A stretch of DNA of 64,000 nt from Hyaloperonospora brassicae (taxonomy: Eukaryota; Oomycota; Peronosporomycetes; Peronosporales; Peronosporaceae): NCBI GenBank assembly GCA_947650285.1, contig CANTFL010000563.1, forward strand, positions 143,917 to 207,916. The letters run 5' to 3'. The notes below the pieces were generated by a model. That model made no database searches and was not told where the DNA came from. It saw only the letters and a list, made by a program, of their open reading frames with translations. A program made the position numbers and the translations under genes. Shown here one piece after another: positions 55,735-64,000 of the stretch (position 1 is the stretch's first letter; each line of letters starts with the position of its first letter).

Positions 55735-58700
55735 TCGAGTTTTCACCGTTAGTCCGTTGGTTAAGATATCACGATCAAGACTGAACCTGAATGGAAGCGT
55801 CAGAAGCAAAAAAATAGCCACAGACGCCGTATTTGAAGAATGTCTGGATTATCAGAGTTTTAAGAGGGGCTCTGATAGCAACAAAATTAACGAGGAAGAC
55901 GGTCGCTCGATTTGGAAGAGAAACCTCGACTTGATACTGAGGTCACTCCGAAGACCAAAGCTGATAATGCTGCACAGCAGGATTCGAAGCATGGAAATCT
56001 TTCATTCAAAACCGAACAAGATCCATCAAAGACCACATTTTAATGTCAAAGAGAGAAGAGTCTAAGGTGTCAATAACAAAGATAGCAGCGTCTGAGTTCG
56101 ATCAACGCAATCGAGCCACAAAAGTAGTGTATAGACCGATCAAGTTTGTGGAAGAATAAGTGTCGACGAAAAATTGGCAATGAGACCTACTAACGGAAAA
56201 GTTTCATTGAAAAGCACTCAAGACGTTTATATCAAGCGACCAGGTGCTACAAACATTAAAGTCCAAGCTGATCGGGAAGATCAAACGCTCGATATCAGCT
56301 TCAGAAATAGAATCGAACACACTGGAAGGGATCAACGGAATCGTCAAGCTGCGACGAGATGCAGGATTAGTTGCAGGGGTGTTCGGAGCAAAAAAATTAA
56401 TGGATTGTAAACAACATCAGGTTATCAACGCGTGTCGATCGTTGTGTGAGAAGCTGGTTTTCGGTGACGGGCGAGTACAAGTCCAAAGGTCAAGCAGGTC
56501 CGACGATCGCAGATGCCCCAAGAGGATATCACATAGGATCATTGCAGTACGTTCATATGCGTTAGATTTCGAATCCGACCAATCGATAGGTATTCATCGG
56601 ATGGCGCTGGGTCCAAGTGGTCAGTGAATCTACGAGATCACATGGAGAGGATCAAGGACGAGCCGCTCTCAACAGCTGAATGCGCTAGAGAGGACGTAAT
56701 CCCAAACGTCTCAGAACTGTTACAGTTATAATTTACGGCTATCATGATACTTTTTCAGTAAGATCAACGTGAAAAAGCCCGCCAAGCAGTCTACTCTATC
56801 CAGAAAGTAAGCGTACGAGAAATCATGAGACGTGCATCCTAGATGTCGAGATGGAATCGGTCGTATTGCACCATAGCAGACCGAATTCTCATTGCCCGGA
56901 AGGAGGAGATCCCGACGACTAAGGACAAGACGATCTCAAATGAGCACTTATAGCGGCTACTGAAGTGGCACCTAGTGGTGGACTTAGCGCTCCGCGGATT
57001 CGGATGTATGTGATCGCGTATCTGAAGGGGTTTGCTGGAAAGGACATAGATGAAGATCGGGTCAGAAGCTGGATCAGAAAGATCAAGTCCGCATTTCCAC
57101 GGGATCAATCCGAAGATGAAGAGGAGTGACTATTATTTATAGATCCAGTCAAGGGACCTGCACGGAGTCGGCATAGCCAGATAAGCCGATCTACTCGTCG
57201 CTCATGGAAGGACCTTTGAAAGGATTTGTGCAATGTGGGGGATTAGCATGTCTGTCGGAAGGCAGTATTACTACGCAAAGAAGCGGTCTTACGAAACACC
57301 ATTGTAGTATCTGTAACGCATGAATGTCGCGGCGATAAGAGCGAAGATTCGAATTCGATACGTATCGCTATATGTGCGTCGGGAACGTGTCGCACATTTA
57401 CATCAGAGCGCTTAACGATTGCGATATGGCTAAACAATTGACTTTGCTAAGGTTGGAAGGTGCAGATGATATGTAAGAGACGTTACGCGCTTACCAGCGT
57501 ATAGAAAACATACACGTTCAATCATCTACAGGATCGAACATATTTTGATCGCGACCTACACCATAATTTCCCTCTCCCCCAACACCGGCGAAGCTAGCGC
57601 ATGCAATCAGGGACCTTCTTGTGGAGATCGAAGAAAGTGGATCGGGTTCATATTTCAGCGGATCGGACGGGAAAGGGGAACTACAGAATGTGTTTGTGAC
57701 CGCGACCTCAGACCGAACGACGAAATTGGGAGATTAGGGAGGTGATACGGATGAGAAACGCTTGGATATCAGTGCGGATCGCGTCTCAATGAATTAAGGT
57801 TGTGTCCACCTTGGATTTCGACACGACGATCTTCGGTACTGAAAGAGAATGAAGTGCCAGAAGTGTGGCCGCAAAAAATATCCGTCGGGCAAGTGCCAGA
57901 AAGTGTGTACTACTTGTGGAAGATACATGACTGTGGCAAGTGCCCCATGAAGTATTTCTACAATCTGATCCGCAAGTGGTATGTGCCCAGCAAACATACC
58001 CGAATGTAAACGACCAAGGTCGAAGAGATATTAAACTTGGACGCTCGTCAGATTTGAATCTGGTACGAGTCAAGCGTTGTAGGCTTTGCATATATGACTT
58101 TGTAGAGGAAGAATTCAATAATACAGTACAACGATGCATCGACGGATATGATAATTCCACTACATAACACTCCAATTGGTCATACTTACATTTTAGAGGC
58201 TATTTTACAGATACAGGGATGATAATAATTGGAGGATTTAAAAGCAACGCTTTGAGTCAAAGTGCAGTAGATACAGCTGGATAAACTCTAGAAAAAGATA
58301 ATGACAAATATAGCTATAGTGAAAGGTCAGAGAATGGGGAAGATCCGCTAGAAAAGTAAACGAGATTTAAAATGGATGATGGCCGCAATAGCCTCACAAA
58401 ATATGGTTCCCACAATGAAGGCGAATTGGTGGTTCATAATGAAGACCACAGCAAGCTTCAAGATAAAGCACCCAAGGACCTTGATCATAAATGCGATCAC
58501 AAGTGTGATACATGGTACTCGTCGAAGCCACCGTCACGATAGATACATACATGATGACTGAAAATATAACCAGATTAAAAGACGGCCTCCACCAAAATCA
58601 GAACTCAAGAATATCCAATATGTGAAATGGCTTCGAGTGGAAGACGGTGATTTAAGGAGCATGTTGTTACGCCAGTCTGGTGCTCGCAGGACTCCCTATT

Positions 58701-58800
58701 GCGAGCTTACTATCGCGTATATGAGATAATTCTGGATCGTGTCATAGACGATGTTGACTGTCATCGTCAGTGGCACATCCAGAAGGTGGAAGTCAATGTA
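55735..58800 (+). pseudogene. Ty3/gypsy gag relic (gag C)
   Basis: Recognisable parts are GFAGKDIDEDRVRSWIRKIK (about 57030-57090), SQISRSTRRSWKDL (about 57178-57220), QLTLLRLEGADDM (about 57434-57475), and a cysteine-rich module KCQKCGRKKYPSGKCQK with CTTCG (57849-57930), continuing in another frame as CGKCPMKYFYNLIRKWYVPS (about 57930-57995). This double-knuckle gag differs from gag B. The part from 55735 to 56950 and the part after 58010 (with NSLTKYGSHNEGELVVHNED near 58390) are in the same strand but less certain. Many stops break it. Confidence 0.75.
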
Positions 58801-58860
58801 TATTTGGAGAATGTATGAAACCTCTAACAGGCGTAGTGGTATAAAGGCATTGGGGTGATT

Positions 58861-59046
58861 CCCTGGGGTAGTGGTGCAGTAGTCTTATCTTTAAGATGAT
58901 GACTGCCGGTTCAATCTCCTCAATGTGCACAATAATCCGTGAGGGTGACAATCGCATTATGATTCCCACAGTATCTGAAAACCTATTACTACCTCTCAAA
59001 AAACCATGGTTGGAATGTACTGGATATATTGGGTCGTTCGCGTACC
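58861..59046 (+). repeat. SINE-like repeat (tRNA-type head), + strand
   Basis: It begins CCCTGGGGTAGTGGTGCAGT and has a B-box-like GGTTCAATC at 58908-58916, about 40 bases after the A-box-like TAGTGGTGCAG. It then runs through GAGGGTGACAATCGCATTATG to GGATATATTGGGTCGTTCGCG. It matches 48410-48213 (minus strand) along its length. It may have landed in or at the end of the gag C relic. Confidence 0.65.
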
Positions 59047-59322
59047 CTAACATACCTCACCAAACCAACAAACTAAAGGCACGTAAAGGGAGGTGTAAGC
59101 TATGTATTCGAAAGGAGTGCTCGTTCCAAACGATGCGATCAAAATATCAAGAACATGAGCGAATTGCGCTTTATGGGTCAATTTTAAGTCAAACCAATGA
59201 CGACGGCTACACCAGCAGATTTTGAAACCTAACCCGTAGATTTAGGAAACCACCAAGAGCTAATGACAGATTGATAAGATGTCGTTTTCCCCGGTTGTAC
59301 GGAGGGTGAAATTTCGTGTGGT

Positions 59323-59608
59323 CATATGTAGCCACCAAGTTTGAGATAATAATGTACAAGTTGATGCGGACACCGCTTGTTTGAACGCTGACTTGCAAAA
59401 TAAGAAGTTCGTTTGAAAACAATTAGATTTCCGACGGCCTAAATGAACAGATTTGCGGTGTCGACCGAGCTATATTTGGACTTCACCAGTTTGTATATGA
59501 ATGAAATGAGGCTATTAATGCATGGTCCATATTACAGGAATCAACTAGTAGTGTAACCGAGCCGTATTTGCAAGTCCACAGCAAGAATGTAGTGGTGGCT
59601 TTTTATAC
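59323..59608. mobile_element. Possible MITE with Tc1-like ends
   Basis: CATATGTAGCCACCAAG at the left resembles the ends of the Tc1 relic (TAGCCACCAA). On the right, GTGGTGGCTTTTTATA (59591-59606) reads on the minus strand TATAAAAAGCCACCAC. The about 285-bp size would fit a non-autonomous derivative. The ends share only about ten bases, so this is tentative. Confidence 0.35.
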
Positions 59609-62600
59609 TCTACGTGGGCGATTTACCGCTCGCGACGAAGTCAGTGGGGTACATGGCATCACTTTATACAGCCATTGATGTAAAATAGGTTTAAAGTTGT
59701 TGGTCAATTACACTGCTGTCTAATGATCCAAGTTGAGCGAAATAGGTAAGAATTTTCGTTCATCAGTCCATATGCAGTAACGAGGTCTTAAACAGGTTTG
59801 GATTATGTACGGCGCATGCTAGTGCAACTGCAAAAAACAAATGTTAAATATAGCGAGAGCATCGAAGAATTGGACAAAGAAGAGCCAACATATGCTTAGC
59901 GCGTCATCACACTTTGGTTTTTACAATCCTGAATGGCGCCAGTTATCCGCGGCTGTCGACCACCCTGTTTCAAATTTAATTGATTTAGCGTAGACAGGAG
60001 AGTATTAATCTAGACCATAAAAGATTCCTCGAAGGAAGTCAGTGTACCTCAATACAATTGCAATACATCGACATCACTTAAAATATCAAACAAAAATATA
60101 AAAAAGGTAAGATACAAAATTTTAGCTTGCACATCAAGCAGGTATACGTTGTGTATGTAGCCACGTACAGTACCAATATATAGAACCTCTTACTTCTTCT
60201 CCAGTATAATCTGCATTGTTTTTTTTGTACTCGAAGTTGCTTGATTACATATGGAGCTCGAGAGCTCAAGGTAAGAGATAATCTTGCTAAGGCAAATATA
60301 TTGGACCAATGTCGTCAAAAATCATTGTCTTCCTGAATGCATATAGGAAAGAGGGAATGGATCAATTTAAAAAAAACAAGAGACACGTTGATGCCACAGA
60401 TAAAGATAGTCGATAGCAAGCTACGTGCGCAAGCGTTTCGCGGTAAATTAGGTTGAATCAACGTACTCAAAGTCACTGGAACGATAGAAGCGCTCTTGTT
60501 GGAGACCAACAACAGTCAGATCTGTGGACTCTGCACAAACGCGGTATACAGTATAATAACCAACGGATCGATCGTTCAATCAATCTCGTTCAATATGCAA
60601 GATTTCTCGTATTAATTTTGTACCAAGACCGATAGCCCAACATCGTAATACGTCCTTTTTGGTTGTGATGCCGTAAGTTGCATTAGAACGACATTGCACG
60701 TGATATCATCACGTAATGACCACCATCATCTCAAACGCCTCCAATTTTGTGTAGCAGGAGCTTGTCACCAAATAATCTGACGTGTGATAGCCCAATAGGT
60801 ATAGGGTTTGTCAATGCTATCCTCATATTCAATCGCACCCTGGCGTACGTTCACACGAATCCAATCCTGACAGTTACTTGTTTCGTTTTTGTAGACTATT
60901 ATTCTTCAAAATGTCCAACCACGACTAATTTCGGATCAAATTGGCAAATCATGACAGCGGCTGTTTCCAACGTTACCGAAGGGCTTCCTATACAAGTTAA
61001 TGGTATACACAGATGGTGCCGTAAGCCCGTCAAGATCGTTTATTGTGATTATCACCTTACATGCGCGAAAGCTGGACCGGACTGAAAAACGTTTTAGTTC
61101 AACCCTATTACGCGTAACACAATGTTCATCGATCTGACCAGCTGCAAGAGCTGTATCGCTGACCTCAATCAAACGAGTTGATTCCGAAAGATTGCCACTT
61201 TCATTTAGGCGAAGTCGTAGCCTAATCTACCAATCTTTTAGCAAGGCATCTGCCATTTCCCACGGAAATGCACACATTTCGATGGATAATGGATGCTATT
61301 TATGATGTCAGGTCCATCGCAACGCGACAGTCACAGGATGACCATTATCAGAGCATGATGTACTGGTGTTGCGCTGCAGATCGCCAGGCGCTCTTGTGTT
61401 CGGTGATTTTGCCACCGACTTTCAGGATATCTCCAATGCGGGTATATTTGTGCAGAAGTTTGAGACACTCAAAACTAATCGATCGTGTCCTAGATAGTTC
61501 TGGTCATGCATGATCCATGTTTGGTCATCGTTTATCTACATTCTAAAAAGATCGTGTGCTACCACAAACGCACTAGCTTGCACTGTCGTGGTAGCCGTTT
61601 GCAAGAAGGTGGTTTGCTACCCTAGACCTACATCGCCACAGATCATTATTTAGTTTAGTCGATAGATGTCACGTTCTGAACAATAGCTCACTTCAATATC
61701 ACACTGCTAGTTCTACGCCGTTTATTGCCTAGCGCCATCGCAAAGCTATGGCACATTTTTACCGGTATTGAAGTTGTTTTGAGCTTTAATAGTATAGCGA
61801 CCTCGAAAAAATCGCTTCTTCTTTACCTAGATATACATGCTTTTTATAGCGTCACCATGTTTGACTGTGCCAAACTGCGTACAGCGGCGCCCCCATCGGG
61901 GCTTATGCATTCGAATGCCAAGCAATGTGTACTCGTATTCGAACGTCGGTCTTCAGGTGCTTTTCACTCGTAATGCAAGAATCACTTGGTCACCTTTACT
62001 CCTTTTGAGGATACAACGAATACCAGAAGGTAAGCGTACAATATACGCGCCACCCGTGACCACCGGCACCCACCCCATTCCAATCTCATTACCTCGGATT
62101 ACGGATTCCCCAGCAAGCCAAAAGACCCTGCTGCTTGAGAGTGTTTCCTGCTACGCTTCCGATCCAGAGATCGTTCTATTCGAGCCCGTGCTTATCTAAT
62201 TGTGTAGCGGGCGTAGCTACACCTCTGACAGGACCACAGTCACATGAATGGTAACAAGTCGTGTGGGTGTGGGCCGTGTTCATGACAACGAACCCTGCGT
62301 GTCGAGCCTTTTGACAGTATGAATTGAGACAGAGTCTTCTGCTGATGATCCTATCTTTCCATTCAATGAGCTGTGTGTCCCTTACTCGGCCGAAAGCCAC
62401 ATTCACTCTTCGATGATTAGTCGTACTAGGTGAATATAAAGAATGAATCACTTTCTCGAGAATACATCGCAAGCAGATAATATATGGTATACTAGCAGAG
62501 TTAACTTATATAGATGCGAGCTATGCCGAAAGGAATGCGAGTAAACCAGCTGCACGCACGCACGTTTGAGCTCAGGCTCGAATTCCAGTCAAAGCATCTT

Positions 62601-64000
62601 CGGGTGTACACGCCAAAGAGATTGGAACGTCTCGTAGCTTACAACAGCGCGACACATAATTGCGCAATCACCATGCTTTCGGTAAAGTTTGTGTTGCTCA
62701 ACCTCTTTTTTCGCAGAAAATCTACTGCAAATATAAGTTTAGATTCTATGAGGCCCCCTAAGCACCCGGCCGTTCCAATCTTGCGAATGGCGGTTCGATA
62801 CCCTCTAAGACCAAGCCCTTTCAACATTGCGTGACCGTAGGAATCTATGGTACCACCCAGATACCCCAATACCGAGCATGCAGCCTCTTGGCAGGATGGA
62901 CGGGTCGAACATTTATTACATCCCGAAAAGCATGGTACTTAGATGTGAAGGATACGCAGGTTATAAGGAGTGCGACCAGGTCTGTGTGAAATACAGTGTC
63001 TAACAAGCCCGTCGCGTAATACATATGAATACACACCCGCTAGCACGCACCCCAAAGTAGCTAACAATCAGCAAGGATAGATTGACTGACTTCAAGGAGG
63101 ACGATGGCTGTTCGGCGCAACAGTAGCCAGGTAATTGTATGCGATCTATAGAAAGAGAAGATTTTGCATCAACACTCCGCTACCACGAATCGTTGACCTC
63201 AAGGGATCAGCCACACAAATTTTGGCGCAACCAAGTGAGGCATGACTGTGGCAAGACCACAAACATCGATGCCGGACGCGTCGGTGAATGTCAATCAATT
63301 CATACTTTCAATATTCCGCGGCGTACTCTTGTGGAGTCTTTGTCATCTTCTAATCCGCTTGTAGTTCGTCGGATGTAAAAACCTGTCAGATGTGGCTTCA
63401 TACATCACTGCATACATGACAGATCGATCGTTCGGTGCGCTTTAAACGGAAGATAGATGTTACACTTTCAACTCACCGCCTCGTTTTGAGATAATATGAT
63501 CAGTTGGTCAGCGGGGTCGTGCCTGCAATTCGAACTGCTGACTAAAAAAGGGACGACGGCCCACGGTAGAATGAGGGTGAAAGGGTGTACTTTACGGACG
63601 TGTATATAACGGCAGCTCATAAAATATCTAGTCTGGTCTGCTATGAACGACTTAGCAAGACAGTAAATACTCAATAAACCACATGGTTAGCTGCAAAACA
63701 TGTAGGTCTCATTCGCATGATAGTATCAGAACAGCTTTCTTCGTCCATAGTCGTACTCTGATCAACCCAGGTCAATGATGCATAAATTGTGATATGCAAA
63801 CAAATCGTGCGGGCAGCTGAACCACCGTCACATTTGGGGTTCACTATTTGCATATATATATAGGAAATGCAAACAAAAACTTGCCACTTCGCACAGACAT
63901 GGCAAGTCTCGTTGCCGTTAGAATTACAACTGAATACACATCGGTTAGTAGATGGTACAAGTCGCGGAGGCTGCAACCCAGACCAACTTTGCCGACATTT
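59609..64000. other. No gene recognised
   Basis: Reading both strands gave no motif. The best open frame from an ATG is 62514-62834 + (106 codons), without recognisable content and overlapped by an equally long antisense frame. A small stem GTGTAGC/GCTACAC lies at 62202-62222. Probably old repeat-derived sequence. Confidence 0.5.

Noticed and set aside
58861..58930. A tRNA gene
   Set aside because: B-box-like and A-box-like sequences are present, but no complete acceptor stem pairs up and the unit recurs with a common long tail, so a SINE-like repeat is the better reading.
60747..61085. 112-codon + strand open frame
   Set aside because: It starts at a non-ATG codon, has no motif, and is overlapped by an antisense frame.
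62514..62834. 106-codon ATG frame
   Set aside because: No domain or signal peptide; an antisense frame of similar length exists. Left as unsupported.

Overview
The window looks like nuclear DNA of an oomycete (Peronosporales/Pythiales-like). The evidence is a secreted family 3 pectate lyase of oomycete type, decayed Ty3/gypsy retrotransposons whose gag, RT and chromodomain pieces resemble those of Phytophthora-like genomes, and pogo/Tigger and Tc1/mariner relics. This assignment rests on recognising families by eye; no database search was possible. There are no operons and no RNA genes that I can support. Only one gene looks functional or recently functional; most of the rest is transposon wreckage.

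Layout. 1-4360: degenerate + strand Ty3/gypsy pol (linker, RT, RNase H, integrase, C-terminal region, frameshifted chromodomain). 4360-5340: minus-strand retroelement relic. 5632-5962: LTR-like repeat R1. 5963-10200: decayed sequence with a perfect 18-bp-arm hairpin, a possible secreted-protein relic (8604) and an unrecognised pseudogene (9377-10200). 10200-36290: a long AT-rich gene desert holding a diverged R1 copy, a SINE fragment, two pogo/Tigger relics (16.6-18.2 kb; 26571-28607 with terminal inverted repeats and TA) and a strongly diverged R3 repeat with a GATC-rich array (34.5-35.6 kb). 36296-48813: a block bounded by two inverted copies of repeat R2. It is mostly GC-richer and carries the main gene at 39950-46149, a signal-peptide protein with four tandem PL3 pectate lyase domains joined by acidic Gly-Asp-Lys-Glu repeats, followed by a Tc1/mariner relic and a SINE-like copy. 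48960-58800: nested gypsy relics (gag B, protease/RT/RNase H of B, gag C) with two near-identical, about 1.07-kb inverted R3 arms, each holding a 19-bp GATC minisatellite. 58.86-59.6 kb: a second good SINE-like copy and a possible MITE. 59.6-64 kb: nothing recognised.

How it fits together. The pectate lyase would act outside the cell on plant pectin. Its central part consists of nearly identical 1365-bp repeats, and its linkers carry a +2 shift and three single-base losses that together return to frame. It is therefore either a young, still rearranging gene or a repeat assembled with errors. The surrounding repeats (inverted R2 pair, inverted R3 pair, hairpins) make this a structurally unstable accessory region.
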